A stretch of DNA of 39,679 nt from Bacteroidota bacterium (GTDB taxonomy: Bacteria; Bacteroidota; Bacteroidia; Palsa-965), in NCBI GenBank assembly GCA_013298545.1, contig JAAFIA010000008.1, positions 1-39,679 on the forward strand, written 5' to 3'. Shown one piece after another: positions 1 through 8,407 of the stretch. The notes under the pieces are model-generated. The model made no database searches, was not told the DNA's origin, and saw only the letters and a list, made by a program, of their open reading frames with translations. How positions within the stretch are numbered: the stretch's first letter is position 1; each line of letters opens with the position of its first letter. A program made the translations under genes and the position numbers.

Positions 1-1599
1 AGCGGCATTTCCACCTGAAGGCGACCAAGCATAGGTAAATGGAGCATTACCAGCAGTTGTTGTTGTTGTTGCTGAACCGTCTGCACATGAACCACACGTA
101 GCTGAAGTAGTAGTTGTTGTTGCTGCAAAATTGGTACACACATCACCGAAATTGGCACGAATCACAAACGCTTTCGCAAATTGAGGACCAAAATCTTCGG
201 CATTTGACCAGCCTGATGCTGGATTCGTTGGCCACTCGACCCATGTTTTATTTGCGGTATGAATGTCATTGGTGTAACCAAGTTGAAGTGTGCTATCAAA
301 CTCAACGCCAGTAACTACATACCAACCCGGATTAAGCGTGATTGGACCATTGCTCAACATAGTGGTGTAGAATCGTGCAGAATCATCGGCATAAATCAAC
401 GTATCCGTAGAGGCGATGATGGCATTCGGCGAGCCGTTTGGAAGTGTGCTCCAAATCACAGCAGCATGTTTTTCGCCGGTATAACCTGCTGTATGATAAT
501 ACGAAATAGAGGTCAACTGATCGGGAGCAATAACGCGGAATGATTGTCCTAGATAACCGCCATTTCCTGCACCAATGCCTAATGCACCCGTTACCACACC
601 ATTATCACGTGCATAAACCGTATCACTCATGTAGAAGCCATCATAAACCGTGTCGTTTAATAAATTCTGATCGGCTTGTGAATGCGAAACGATGAAACGA
701 GCAGTATAAACATCAACAGCAGTTGGTGTATATGAAGGAATGGTAAATGTTGCATTTGCGGCAGGAGCTAAAGAAGAAATAGCGGTACTGTTTGCCGAAT
801 AAACACTCGTATTTGAACTATTGAAGATATTGACATTTACAACAAGGTTACTCAAACTAAGCAAACCGTTGTTATTGATAGTTCCTGTAAAAGGAATGGC
901 TTGCGCTTGCAAAAGTGGTGTTGCGGTATATTCTGTCAACGTATCTACAAACGTAATGCGCGCATCGTAGTTGGTTTGTACTTCAACTTTAATATCGTCG
1001 ATGAGAAGCACAAACTTGTCGTTGCTAGCATTACGGAAGCCAACGTAAATACTTTGTCCAGCATAAGCAGCGAGGTTCACCGTGCGCGAAGTCCATGTTG
1101 CGTTCTCGGCAGGAATTGTAAAAACCTGCGTCGAATTCGTAAGCTGGTTTCCGATAACCGCATTGCCACCTGTTGGTGGGCCTTGAGAGGAGGTCATGAT
1201 GCGCACCTCATAACCATCTGCGTACTGGGGATCATAAGCAACCGCATTCCATGAAAGCACGCAATTAGCAGGAAGAGCGCCAATGAGCGGTGTCCACATA
1301 AAATCATTTGCAGCACCTACTGGCGTGTACCAAGAGGTACTAAAAGCACACGAATCGGCAACATTATTCGCGAAATCTTCGCGGCGTTCCCAAGCGTCGT
1401 TTACATAAGAAACCGCAGGGTCAGGTGTACGGTTATCAACATTGCGTAGCAAGAATCCGGGTGCAAAATTGTATGTTCCAGCACCACCACTTGTTGGGCC
1501 ACCAATGCCATCAAAATCTTCGAGGTAAACGACTTGAGCCGAAACCGATGTGCTTGCAAGCAAAAGACCCGCAATTAATTTGAGTATTTGTTTTTTCAT
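1..1599 (-). CDS. Secreted cleaved-adhesin-type protein with SprB-like repeat, 3' end off window
   Basis: The minus-strand frame stays open from an ATG at 1599 to the window edge (533 codons, no stop), so the C-terminus is missing. Residues 1-22 are a signal peptide (MKKQILKLIAGLLLASTSVSA then Q). Residues of about 25-215 have the pattern of the cleaved-adhesin/choice-of-anchor J family (EDFDG start, FMWTP, VLSWNA, TSRTVNL..YAGQSIYVGFRN, LLIDDIKVE). A second beta-rich region follows. The last visible residues (CGSCADGSATTTTTAGNAPF, then TYAWSPSGG) match the SprB repeat of gliding/type IX secretion surface proteins. Two runs of threonine codons sit in this last part. By analogy with the family the protein should be exported by T9SS, with a sorting signal beyond the window. 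The adhesin role is inferred from family membership only. Confidence 0.85.
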   Translation of the reverse strand, partial: MKKQILKLIAGLLLASTSVSAQVVYLEDFDGIGGPTSGGAGTYNFAPGFLLRNVDNRTPDPAVSYVNDAWERREDFANNVADSCAFSTSWYTPVGAANDFMWTPLIGALPANCVLSWNAVAYDPQYADGYEVRIMTSSQGPPTGGNAVIGNQLTNSTQVFTIPAENATWTSRTVNLAAYAGQSIYVGFRNASNDKFVLLIDDIKVEVQTNYDARITFVDTLTEYTATPLLQAQAIPFTGTINNNGLLSLSNLVVNVNIFNSSNTSVYSANSTAISSLAPAANATFTIPSYTPTAVDVYTARFIVSHSQADQNLLNDTVYDGFYMSDTVYARDNGVVTGALGIGAGNGGYLGQSFRVIAPDQLTSISYYHTAGYTGEKHAAVIWSTLPNGSPNAIIASTDTLIYADDSARFYTTMLSNGPITLNPGWYVVTGVEFDSTLQLGYTNDIHTANKTWVEWPTNPASGWSNAEDFGPQFAKAFVIRANFGDVCTNFAATTTTTSATCGSCADGSATTTTTAGNAPFTYAWSPSGGNAA

Positions 1600-1619
1600 G
1601 AGTTAAATATTAAAGGTTG

Positions 1620-1651
1620 CAAAAGTACAGAAAACGAAGCGTTAATTGCAA
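1620..1651 (-). promoter_or_regulatory. Bacteroidota-type promoter of the adhesin gene
   Basis: Read on the minus strand, TACTTTTG (1627-1620) matches the -7 consensus TAnnTTTG, and a TTG (1651-1649) lies 21 bases upstream, within the usual 17-23 spacing. The leader to the ATG at 1599 is about 15 bases. Confidence 0.6.
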
Positions 1652-1765
1652 CCGAAAAGGCTCTGATCCTTTTTTAATCCTTACAAAACAGGTATTTATA
1701 CGTATGCCAACTATGCAGCAGTACACACTTTAAATTAATAAAACAGCACGTATTTAAAAATCGCT

Positions 1766-2971
1766 TTATTCAAAGTCGTCGTAGAGCAAATACTTCTTAC
1801 GAATGACCTTGTATTTCGTTAATCCTGCACCCCAAGTTTGACGAATCTGTTCTTCGCTTTTTCCTGAAATAATTTGTTCTTTCAGGGAACTGGTTCCTGC
1901 GAGTTTGATAAAATAATCGTTGAAGAAAATAGATTTGTTCGGGATGTCTTTGTAACACCCCATCAGCCAGAACAAATACAATTTTTTATAGTCGCGCACA
2001 TACAGCGTTGCAAAATTGCGCAGATCGTGCCCATAACACGTCATGCCTTCATATAAGGGTTGCATGGCCCCTACACGCGGTTTTGGCGAAAATGTAAAAT
2101 CGGCATTTTGCAATTCGGGATGACCAACTACTTGAAACGGAAAATCGGTACCGCGCCCAATACTCATGAGTGTTCCTTCAAACAAACACAACGAAGGATA
2201 CAAATACACGGCAGCCATATTGGGCAAATTAGGCGATGGTTTTACGGGCAATTGATACCAATCGGAGTGCGTATAGCTTTCGCAAATGACCCATTGCAAA
2301 TCGCACATAACGCCTTTTGCAAGCCATTTTTCGCCATTCACCATACGCGCATATTCGGCAACCGTCATGCCATGTACAACGGGTACTGGATGCAAACCCA
2401 CAAACGATTTATTGGCATTCTCCATGATTGGCCCATCCACATAATAGCCGTTTGGATTGGGGCGATCGAGAATTAAAAATGTTTTTTTCTGTTCGGCGCA
2501 TGCTTCCATGGCATACGTCATGGTAGAGATATAGGTAAAGAAGCGAACGCCCACATCTTGCAAATCAAACACCACAACATCAATGCCTTTTAAATCGGCT
2601 TCTGTCGGTTTTTTATGCTCGCCATAAAGTGAAATGACGGGCAATCCGGTTTGTTGATCTTTTCCGTTTTTAACTTCTGCACCAGCATCGGCATCGCCGC
2701 GAAAACCATGTTCGGGCGAAAATATTTTAACCACATTTACTTTTAACGCCAACATGGAATCGACCAAATGGGTTGTTCCAATTAAGGAGGCATGGTTGGC
2801 GATCACAGCCACTTTTTTGCCTTGAACTTTGGGAAGCCACATTTCTGTACGTTCTGCTCCCGTACGAATATCAGCATCCGTCTTTTCGATATTTTGGCGA
2901 GAGCGAACAATGATTTGGGCCGACAAGCACATCGGCAACAAGTACATTAAACTTAAAAGGATGAGGCGCAT
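1766..2971 (-). CDS. namZ: Exo-beta-N-acetylmuramidase NamZ-like (DUF1343, GH171)
   Basis: The 401-aa protein matches the DUF1343 family, whose characterised members (NamZ of Bacillus subtilis and Tannerella forsythia) remove terminal MurNAc from peptidoglycan fragments. I chose the ATG at 2971 because it starts directly with a signal peptide (MRLILLSLMYLLPMCLSA-Q) and lies 5 bases below a TACTTTCG promoter-like element (2984-2977). A start at 3031 would put 20 extra residues ahead of the signal peptide. Visible family blocks are VAVIANHASLIG (55-65), KIFSPEHGFRG (82-92, with a conserved Glu at 87 likely in the active site), VVFDLQDVGVRFFTY and LDRPNPNG, then the C-terminal domain. It is probably periplasmic or a lipid-free exported enzyme in cell-wall recycling. 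It is divergent from the Abi gene next door and has no operon partner. Confidence 0.9.
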   Translation of the reverse strand: MRLILLSLMYLLPMCLSAQIIVRSRQNIEKTDADIRTGAERTEMWLPKVQGKKVAVIANHASLIGTTHLVDSMLALKVNVVKIFSPEHGFRGDADAGAEVKNGKDQQTGLPVISLYGEHKKPTEADLKGIDVVVFDLQDVGVRFFTYISTMTYAMEACAEQKKTFLILDRPNPNGYYVDGPIMENANKSFVGLHPVPVVHGMTVAEYARMVNGEKWLAKGVMCDLQWVICESYTHSDWYQLPVKPSPNLPNMAAVYLYPSLCLFEGTLMSIGRGTDFPFQVVGHPELQNADFTFSPKPRVGAMQPLYEGMTCYGHDLRNFATLYVRDYKKLYLFWLMGCYKDIPNKSIFFNDYFIKLAGTSSLKEQIISGKSEEQIRQTWGAGLTKYKVIRKKYLLYDDFE

Positions 2972-3091
2972 GGTTTCGAAAGTACAAGAATTGTGCGAAA
3001 GTTGGTGCGTCTTCTCAAAATTGATTTCCATAAAGTCGTTTTAATTTAACCAAAACGGATACGAGATTGTGATTTTTTCTTTGTAGGAAAC

Positions 3092-3121
3092 TTGATTTTA
3101 AGGAAAAAAGATGTACTTTTG
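3092..3121 (+). promoter_or_regulatory. Promoter of the Abi leader RNA and gene
   Basis: TTG at 3092-3094, 19 bases, then TACTTTTG at 3114-3121, which is a full match to the Bacteroidota TTG / TAnnTTTG arrangement. Predicted transcription start is around 3126, which leaves a leader of about 60 bases before the Abi start codon. Confidence 0.65.
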
Positions 3122-3125
3122 TAGC

Positions 3126-3177
3126 AACATATCCACCCCGCTTCTCGTTAGATCAGCGCGCTCAGGGTGGATTTTTT
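3126..3177 (+). ncRNA. Candidate abiF-type structured leader RNA (hairpin plus oligo-U)
   Basis: Between the promoter and the Abi start codon an 8-bp perfect stem forms: ATCCACCC at 3131-3138 with GGGTGGAT at 3165-3172. An inner helix CGCT (3139-3142) with AGCG (3155-3158) is possible. The stem runs directly into six T residues (3172-3177), so it would serve as an intrinsic terminator and release an RNA of about 50 bases, with read-through giving the Abi mRNA. A conserved RNA (the abiF motif) has been described upstream of abiF genes, and RNA antitoxins for AbiF HEPN toxins have been reported. That this is such an RNA is inference; a plain attenuator is the alternative. Confidence 0.5.
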
Positions 3178-3185
3178 ATGCCTAT

Positions 3186-4082
3186 ATGTCAAAGATTCCT
3201 TACACAAAGCCTCCACTTTCGTATTCAGATCAAATTAAGCAACTTCAATCGAGAGGATTAATTATACTAGACGAACAAGCGGCTAGCGATGTTTTGGAGC
3301 ATGTGAGTTATTATCGGCTTAGTGGTTATTGGAATCTGTTCCTTGATTTATCTCAAAAGGATCGATTTATTGGTGGTACTTCTTTCGACGATATTTATAC
3401 TGTGTATGCTTTTGATCAGCAACTAAGACAACTTATTCAGGCGGCATTAGGTGAATTAGAAATTGCCATTCGGGCAAAATTAATTTATTTTTTATCTCAT
3501 ACTCATGGTCCTTTTTGGCTTGAAAATTCGCATTTATTCATTGATCCTTTAAAATTCGCAAATACGCTTCATAAGCTCGGACAAGAATATGGAAGAAGTG
3601 ATGCTGAGTTTATTCAATCCTTTAGAAAGAAATATGCGCATCACTTACCACCAAGTTGGATTGCACTTGAAGTAACTACATTTGGAAGTCTGTCTGTTCT
3701 TTATTCCAATTTAAAAAATGGACGCACCAAGCGTGATATCGCGAATCATTTTGGCGTGAGTGATCCAGTATTTGCATCTTGGTTGCACACGCTCACCTAT
3801 ATACGCAATGTATGCGCGCATCATGCTCGTTTTTGGAACCGACAAATACGAATCACGCCTCAAAAGCCATTATCTATTTCAAATACCTGGTTAACTAATT
3901 TGAAGGTCAGCAACAAGACACCTTATTATAGTTTAGCGATCATTGCTTATCTGTTGCAAACGGCAAACAAAAAAAATACATTTTCAAAGAATCTTAGGGC
4001 ACTACTTGCAGATTTCCCGACTGTGTCTGTTTTTTCGATGGGTTTCCCTTCCAATTGGAGCGATGAGGAGCTTTTTGCCTGA
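3186..4082 (+). CDS. AbiF/AbiD-type abortive infection protein (Abi_2, HEPN RNase)
   Basis: 298 aa. The Abi_2 family hallmarks are visible: the N-terminal YYRLSGYW block (42-49), the central ELEIAIRAKL helix (90-99) and the HEPN ribonuclease motif Rx4H (Arg207-Asn-Val-Cys-Ala-His212) followed by HARFWNR. HEPN proteins of this group are RNA-cleaving toxins that arrest growth on phage infection. The ATG at 3186 is used because it begins with a normal MSKIPYTKPPLSYSDQI; a frame start at 3111 would translate through the promoter element and the leader hairpin. The coding sequence looks more AT-rich than its neighbours (many TTA, ATA and AAT codons), which suggests acquisition by transfer. It stands alone between an unrelated muramidase (divergent) and a permease with its own promoter. 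No protein antitoxin gene is adjacent, in line with RNA-based control. Confidence 0.88.
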   Translation: MSKIPYTKPPLSYSDQIKQLQSRGLIILDEQAASDVLEHVSYYRLSGYWNLFLDLSQKDRFIGGTSFDDIYTVYAFDQQLRQLIQAALGELEIAIRAKLIYFLSHTHGPFWLENSHLFIDPLKFANTLHKLGQEYGRSDAEFIQSFRKKYAHHLPPSWIALEVTTFGSLSVLYSNLKNGRTKRDIANHFGVSDPVFASWLHTLTYIRNVCAHHARFWNRQIRITPQKPLSISNTWLTNLKVSNKTPYYSLAIIAYLLQTANKKNTFSKNLRALLADFPTVSVFSMGFPSNWSDEELFA

Positions 4083-4130
4083 TTGTGAAATAAGCAACTT
4101 CTAAGAAGCTGTTTAAATTATTGCAAACAT

Positions 4131-4138
4131 TACCTTTG
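4131..4138 (+). promoter_or_regulatory. TAnnTTTG -7 element of the permease gene
   Basis: TACCTTTG ends only six bases before the ATG at 4145, so the transcript would be leaderless or nearly so. No clear TTG is seen at the expected -33 distance. Confidence 0.45.
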
Positions 4139-4144
4139 CCTTTC

Positions 4145-5383
4145 ATGCTTCCCGATAAATTCTTTTTCGAACGCTTACTTGCTGGTCGTATGTTGGACCA
4201 AACCGATACGGGTGGACGCATTTCGCGGCCAATTGTGCGTGTGGCGGTTATTGGAATTGCGGTTGGTATGTTGGTGATGATCGTTACGCTTGGTGTCATG
4301 AATGGATTTCAAGGCGAAATCAGAAATAAAGTCATTGGTTTCGGCTCACACATCCGTATTTCGGGCTACGATACAAATGATTCTTGGGAGACTGACTCCA
4401 TCAAACAAAACCTCCCCGAAATTCAAATGATCCGAAAAATTTCAGGCATTCGGCATGTTCAGGCGTTTGCAACCAAAGCGGGGATCATGAAATCGGGCGA
4501 CCAACTTTTAGGCGTTGTATTGAAAGGTGTTGGCCGCGATTTTGAATGGTCTTTTTTCGAAAAAAAATTAGTGTCCGGAAAATCGTTTACCCTTCCCGAT
4601 ACGACTACGGATGCTGTGTTGGTATCAAACGTCATTGCTAAAAAAATGAACTTGGAAGTGGGCAAAAAATTTCGGATGTTTTTTTTAAAAGACAACCGTT
4701 CCCGCCCCCGCGCCTTCCGTGTCTCGGGAATTTATGAAACGGGCCTCGAATCGTTTGATGACAAATTTATCCTGGCCGATTTGCGGCAAGTGCAAAAATT
4801 AAATGACTGGGATTCATCGCTTGTTGGTGGCTTTGAAATTGCGACAACAGATTACAATCGACTCGAAGCGTTAACCGAAGAAGTTCGCGAAAACTTGCCC
4901 ATTGATTTGAATGCAGCCAACATACGCGAATTGCAACCGCAAATTTTTTCTTGGCTCGATTTGCTCGATACCAACGCGCTCATCATCATCGTGCTCATGC
5001 TTTTTGTGAGTATGATCAACATGATTTCTGCACTCATCATTCTCATTCTCGATCGTACCAATATGATTGGTTTGTTGAAAGCACTTGGCGCACAGAATCA
5101 ATCGGTCATGCGTATTTTTTTAATGCATGCCGCGCGACTTATTGGCAAAGGCTTACTCATGGGCAATGCGTTGGGCTTGCTGCTGTGTTGGATTCAATAT
5201 CAGTTTGAAATCCTTCACCTCGATCAAGCTTCGTACTATGTTGACGCCGTTCCGGTTGATTTGGTGTGGTGGCATGTACTTGCCTTGAATGCGGCGGCAT
5301 TGATTTTATGTATGCTTGCCTTGTACATTCCTGCACGCATCATCACCCGCGTATCGCCGGTTCGCGCAATTCGTTACAATTAA
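4145..5383 (+). CDS. LolC/LolE-type ABC transporter permease
   Basis: 412 aa in the FtsX/MacB-LolC permease layout: a cytoplasmic N-terminal stretch (FFFERLLAGRM), a first membrane segment near 30-52 (VAVIGIAVGMLVMIVTLGVMNG), a large periplasmic domain of about 220 residues starting GFQGEIRNKVIGFGSHI, then three membrane segments at roughly 280-310, 325-350 and 375-400, ending VSPVRAIRYN, which is typical of the family. LolC/E proteins extract lipoproteins from the inner membrane with the ATPase LolD; no ATPase gene is adjacent, as is usual in this phylum. The ATG at 4145 is chosen because it fits the family N-terminus and lies just past a promoter element; an upstream TTG at 4121 would lie inside that promoter. 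The next gene begins 4 bases after its stop, so they are likely co-transcribed. Confidence 0.85.
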   Translation: MLPDKFFFERLLAGRMLDQTDTGGRISRPIVRVAVIGIAVGMLVMIVTLGVMNGFQGEIRNKVIGFGSHIRISGYDTNDSWETDSIKQNLPEIQMIRKISGIRHVQAFATKAGIMKSGDQLLGVVLKGVGRDFEWSFFEKKLVSGKSFTLPDTTTDAVLVSNVIAKKMNLEVGKKFRMFFLKDNRSRPRAFRVSGIYETGLESFDDKFILADLRQVQKLNDWDSSLVGGFEIATTDYNRLEALTEEVRENLPIDLNAANIRELQPQIFSWLDLLDTNALIIIVLMLFVSMINMISALIILILDRTNMIGLLKALGAQNQSVMRIFLMHAARLIGKGLLMGNALGLLLCWIQYQFEILHLDQASYYVDAVPVDLVWWHVLALNAAALILCMLALYIPARIITRVSPVRAIRYN

Positions 5384-5387
5384 TGGT

Positions 5388-5927
5388 ATGCTGACACGCC
5401 TGGAAATTGATTCGGAACTTTATCTTTCGGTACTTGACCAGAACGACGCTGCTGCTTTGGCTTTGTATCTAAACGAAAAAGAAATTTACGATCGCACCTT
5501 ACAAATTCCTTTTCCGTATTCGGAAGCAGATGCGCATTGGTTTATTGCGCATTGCGAGCAGTTGCAGCAAGCACACGGCCACGTCATCAATTGGGCCATT
5601 CGTTTAAAAACGGGCGAGTTGATTGGTGGTATCGGTTTTCATTGCAAAAACACAGTTACCCCGATTGCGCACCGCGACGAGGTGGGTTATTGGGTGGCCA
5701 AGCCCTATTGGAACAAAGGCATCATGTCGCGTGTTTTACCTGTTGTATGCGCTTATGGGCGCGATGTTCGCGGATTAAGACGCATTGAAGCACCAATTTA
5801 TGCTTGGAACATCGGCTCAGAAAAAGTTTTACTTAAATCAGGATTCCGTCAGGAAGGCTACCTTTGCAAATCGTATTTCAAAAACAACACATTTCACGAC
5901 GCAAAAATTTTTGCGCTTATTTATTAA
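5388..5927 (+). CDS. GNAT acetyltransferase, RimJ/RimL-like
   Basis: 179 aa. It shows the RimJ/RimL-type GNAT pattern: an early LYLNEKEIYDRTLQIPFPYSEADAHWFI block, TGELIGGIGFH (beta4), VGYWVAKPYWNKGIMSRVLPVV (the acetyl-CoA binding loop and helix) and a C-terminal NIGSEKVLLKSGFRQEGYL. These enzymes transfer acetyl from acetyl-CoA to N-terminal amines of proteins or small amines; the substrate cannot be read from sequence. The start at 5388 follows the permease stop by 4 bases and precedes the carboxylase gene by 6 bases, so the three genes probably form one transcript. Confidence 0.85.
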   Translation: MLTRLEIDSELYLSVLDQNDAAALALYLNEKEIYDRTLQIPFPYSEADAHWFIAHCEQLQQAHGHVINWAIRLKTGELIGGIGFHCKNTVTPIAHRDEVGYWVAKPYWNKGIMSRVLPVVCAYGRDVRGLRRIEAPIYAWNIGSEKVLLKSGFRQEGYLCKSYFKNNTFHDAKIFALIY

Positions 5928-5933
5928 ACCATT

Positions 5934-7475
5934 ATGGAACAAAAACGCAAGGCTCTCGAAGATAAAATTGCTCAAGCACAATTGGGCGGAGGTGTAAAAC
6001 GTATTGAGTCGCAACATAAAAAAGGAAAACTGACAGCGCGTGAGCGGTTGCATTTCCTACTCGATGAGGGAAGTTTTGAAGAAATCGGGATGTTTGTAAC
6101 ACACCGTGCAACGGATTTTGGTCTTGATAAAGAAAAATACTTGGGCGATGGTGTTGTAACGGGTTATGGTAAAGTAAACGGGCGTTTGGTCTATGTTTTT
6201 TCGCAAGACTTTACGGTTTTTGGGGGTTCGCTTTCAGAAACACATGCCGAAAAAATTTGCCGCATTATGGATTTGGCCATGAAAAATGGTGCGCCGGTAA
6301 TTGGGTTGAATGATTCGGGTGGTGCGCGGATTCAGGAGGGGGTTGTTTCTTTGGGGGGGTATGCCGATATTTTTTACCGTAACACACTTGCTTCTGGGGT
6401 GATTCCACAAATTTCTGCGGTGATGGGGCCGTGCGCGGGGGGGGCTGTTTATTCGCCAGCCATTACCGATTTTATTTTGATGGTCGAAAACACTTCGTAC
6501 ATGTTTGTAACTGGACCAAACGTTGTGAAAACAGTTACACACGAAGAAGTAACGGCAGAAGAATTGGGTGGTGCTTCTACACATGCTTCCAAATCGGGCG
6601 TTACACATTTTGCTTGTGCCAACGAAATTGAGTGCATTCAAAACATTCGTTCAATGTTGAGTTATATGCCGCAAAATTGCGAAGAGGAAGCTCCGCGTAT
6701 GGCATACGAAAGCGGCAATGAAAAACGTCGTGATCTCAACACCATTATTCCTGCAAATCCAAATCAGCCTTACGATATTCGTGATGTCATCAATCACACC
6801 ATTGACACCGATTCGTTTTTAGAAGTGCATAAAAATTTCGCAGAAAATATTGTTGTTGGCTTTGCTCGCATTGGTGGAAGAAGCATTGGTATTGTAGCCA
6901 ATCAACCTGCGGTGTTGGCGGGCGTTCTCGATATTCATGCTTCAACCAAAGCAGCGCGTTTTGTACGTTTCTGCGATTCATTTAACATCCCTTTGTTGGT
7001 GTTTGAAGACGTACCTGGATTTTTGCCTGGAACAGATCAAGAATGGAATGCGATCATTACCAACGGTGCTAAATTGCTCTATGCGTTTTGCGAAGCAACC
7101 GTTCCGCGCATCACGGTCATCACGCGCAAAGCGTATGGCGGTGCGTACGATGTCATGAACTCCAAACACATTGGTGCCGACATGAATTATGCGTGGCCAA
7201 CTGCCGAAATTGCGGTGATGGGACCAAAAGGTGCTGCGGAGATTATTTTCAAAAATGAAATCGCCGCTTCTAGCGATCCTGCTGCAAAACTCAAAGAAAA
7301 AGAAACCGAATACCAAGAAGTTTTTGCCAATCCATACCGCGCTGCTGAACGGGGTTATGTGGATGAAGTGATTCTTCCCGAAGATACACGCAGCAAATTA
7401 ATCGCAGCCTTTTCAATGCTTGAAAATAAGGCCGATCAATTGCCACGCAAGAAACACGGAAATATTCCACTCTAA
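5934..7475 (+). CDS. Acyl-CoA carboxylase beta (carboxyltransferase) subunit, propionyl-CoA type
   Basis: 513 aa, the usual length for PccB-type carboxyltransferase subunits. Two crotonase-fold halves are visible: the N-terminal half with [37 protein letters not shown] and [15 protein letters not shown] (oxyanion-hole glycines), and the C-terminal half with [52 protein letters not shown] and [13 protein letters not shown]. It would transfer CO2 from biotin to propionyl-CoA or a related acyl-CoA, giving methylmalonyl-CoA. The biotin carboxylase/carrier subunit is not in the window; a methylmalonyl-CoA decarboxylase alpha role cannot be fully excluded. A strong terminator follows. Confidence 0.9.
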   Translation: MEQKRKALEDKIAQAQLGGGVKRIESQHKKGKLTARERLHFLLDEGSFEEIGMFVTHRATDFGLDKEKYLGDGVVTGYGKVNGRLVYVFSQDFTVFGGSLSETHAEKICRIMDLAMKNGAPVIGLNDSGGARIQEGVVSLGGYADIFYRNTLASGVIPQISAVMGPCAGGAVYSPAITDFILMVENTSYMFVTGPNVVKTVTHEEVTAEELGGASTHASKSGVTHFACANEIECIQNIRSMLSYMPQNCEEEAPRMAYESGNEKRRDLNTIIPANPNQPYDIRDVINHTIDTDSFLEVHKNFAENIVVGFARIGGRSIGIVANQPAVLAGVLDIHASTKAARFVRFCDSFNIPLLVFEDVPGFLPGTDQEWNAIITNGAKLLYAFCEATVPRITVITRKAYGGAYDVMNSKHIGADMNYAWPTAEIAVMGPKGAAEIIFKNEIAASSDPAAKLKEKETEYQEVFANPYRAAERGYVDEVILPEDTRSKLIAAFSMLENKADQLPRKKHGNIPL

Positions 7476-7490
7476 ATTTTTTATGTAAAA

Positions 7491-7521
7491 AAAGAACCGC
7501 TCAGATGTGAGCGGTTCTTTT
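7491..7521 (+). terminator. Intrinsic terminator after the carboxylase gene
   Basis: A 13-bp perfect stem (AAAGAACCGCTCA at 7491-7503 with its complement at 7508-7520), a GATG loop, and a T run on the plus strand; the A run before it could also make it work on the minus strand. Confidence 0.9.
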
Positions 7522-7768
7522 ATGCGTTGCAGTGGGAATATTAACAGCCAAGACATCTAGTACGCGAAGAAAAAATAACCGCAGAGGAGCACAGCGTTTT
7601 GTCGTAATTTTTCTTAGACTCTGCTTCGCGCGCTTCGTGTTTGTTTTGCTCAATTCGCCTGCGGCGGGCTGACAAGCAGGGTTTAGAAAAGGAAGTTTTT
7701 TCTTTATCTTTCTTTGCATGCCCAAAGAAAGAAACAAAGAAAAGGCACAACGGAAACCAACCGACAAT
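7522..7768. other. Gene-free intergenic stretch with repeat-like character
   Basis: No credible gene. Open frames here (e.g. minus 7803-7501) have low-complexity FLFLSLGMQRK-like content, run through both flanking hairpins and resemble translated repeats. The text mixes purine/pyrimidine tracts (CGCAGAGGAGCACAGCG, CTGCTTCGCGCGCTTCG, GCCTGCGGCGGGC) of a kind often seen as dispersed intergenic repeats in this phylum, and contains the hairpin listed at 7708. Repeat status within this genome cannot be judged from one copy. Confidence 0.4.
7708..7731. repeat. Perfect inverted repeat (9-bp arms)
   Basis: CTTTCTTTG (7708-7716) and CAAAGAAAG (7723-7731) flank the hexamer CATGCC. The polypyrimidine/polypurine text continues on both sides. 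It is not followed by a T run, so a terminator is less likely than a dispersed palindromic repeat. Confidence 0.55.
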
Positions 7769-7808
7769 AAAAAATGGCCTGACGATATTATCCGGTTAGC
7801 CATTTTTT
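7769..7808 (-). terminator. Hairpin terminator, probably for the minus-strand membrane protein gene
   Basis: AAAAAATGGC (7769-7778) pairs with GCCATTTTTT (7799-7808) around a 20-base loop. Read on the minus strand the stem ends in six T residues. It lies about 100 bases downstream of the stop codon at 7910. The long loop makes it weaker than the terminator at 7491. Confidence 0.5.
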
Positions 7809-7909
7809 AAATTTCGGTTCGCACCTTCCGTTGACATCTCCCCGCGGATGTTAGTAATTTTCCGTTGCGTTCTTCGCGCCTGCTTTGCGGTTTAAAAATA
7901 AAAATCCTT

Positions 7910-8407
7910 CTATTTCTCCAAACGCACAGGCATCTTCATCAACCCTTCTTCATCCAACACACGCAAGGCTTGATTCAAACATTCTTCCGAATCGTAAATC
8001 GCAAAACGGCGACGAAGCATACGGCCACCAACACCAGAATAGGTTACAATAATGGAATCGTTTCCAAGCAACTGCTTTTTGTAGTTTACATTTAAAATAT
8101 CGGAACGATTGATGACTGCTGTTTGCGAAAATGTTACCAAACGCGCTAATGTGATTGTCGCAAGCAAACCAATGAATAAAAATAGAAACGTAAAAACAAA
8201 CAACCCAATCATAAACGTTGCGGTAAAAAATCCTGCCGAAATCAACACACCAATTCCAACGGCGATGATTACAGGCAGATTGGGTTTATCATTAGCAACA
8301 GGTTTCGGATCTTTTATTTCTTTCTTCCCGACCATTAATTGATCTGAAAAAATATGGCAATACAAGCCATCGGCCAACACAAAATGCGGATGCTTTGGTT
8401 CATTCAT
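7910..8407 (-). CDS. Small integral membrane protein, unknown function
   Basis: 165 aa, family not recognised. Residues of about 1-45 are soluble ([20 protein letters not shown], then a charged stretch), followed by two membrane segments near 46-65 ([18 protein letters not shown]) and 67-92 ([20 protein letters not shown]), then a soluble C-terminal domain of about 70 residues ([43 protein letters not shown]) that resembles the ligand-free half of small PH-like membrane proteins. I set the start at 8407 because anything further upstream is translated heptanucleotide repeat. The repeat array begins only 13 bases upstream of this ATG, so no ordinary promoter is visible next to the gene; it may be co-transcribed with the metallo-hydrolase gene upstream. 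Confidence 0.75.
   Translation of the reverse strand: MNEPKHPHFVLADGLYCHIFSDQLMVGKKEIKDPKPVANDKPNLPVIIAVGIGVLISAGFFTATFMIGLFVFTFLFLFIGLLATITLARLVTFSQTAVINRSDILNVNYKKQLLGNDSIIVTYSGVGGRMLRRRFAIYDSEECLNQALRVLDEEGLMKMPVRLEK

Noticed and set aside
114-1254. Plus-strand open frames under the adhesin gene
   Set aside because: They are antisense to a continuous 533-codon minus-strand frame with signal peptide and recognisable domains.
3111-3185. N-terminal extension of the Abi protein
   Set aside because: The extra 25 codons cover the -7 element and the leader hairpin, and give a sequence unlike the family N-terminus.
7501-7803. Minus-strand 100-aa frame in the 7.5-7.8 kb gap
   Set aside because: It begins in one hairpin and ends in the terminator of the carboxylase gene; composition is low-complexity and no family is recognisable.
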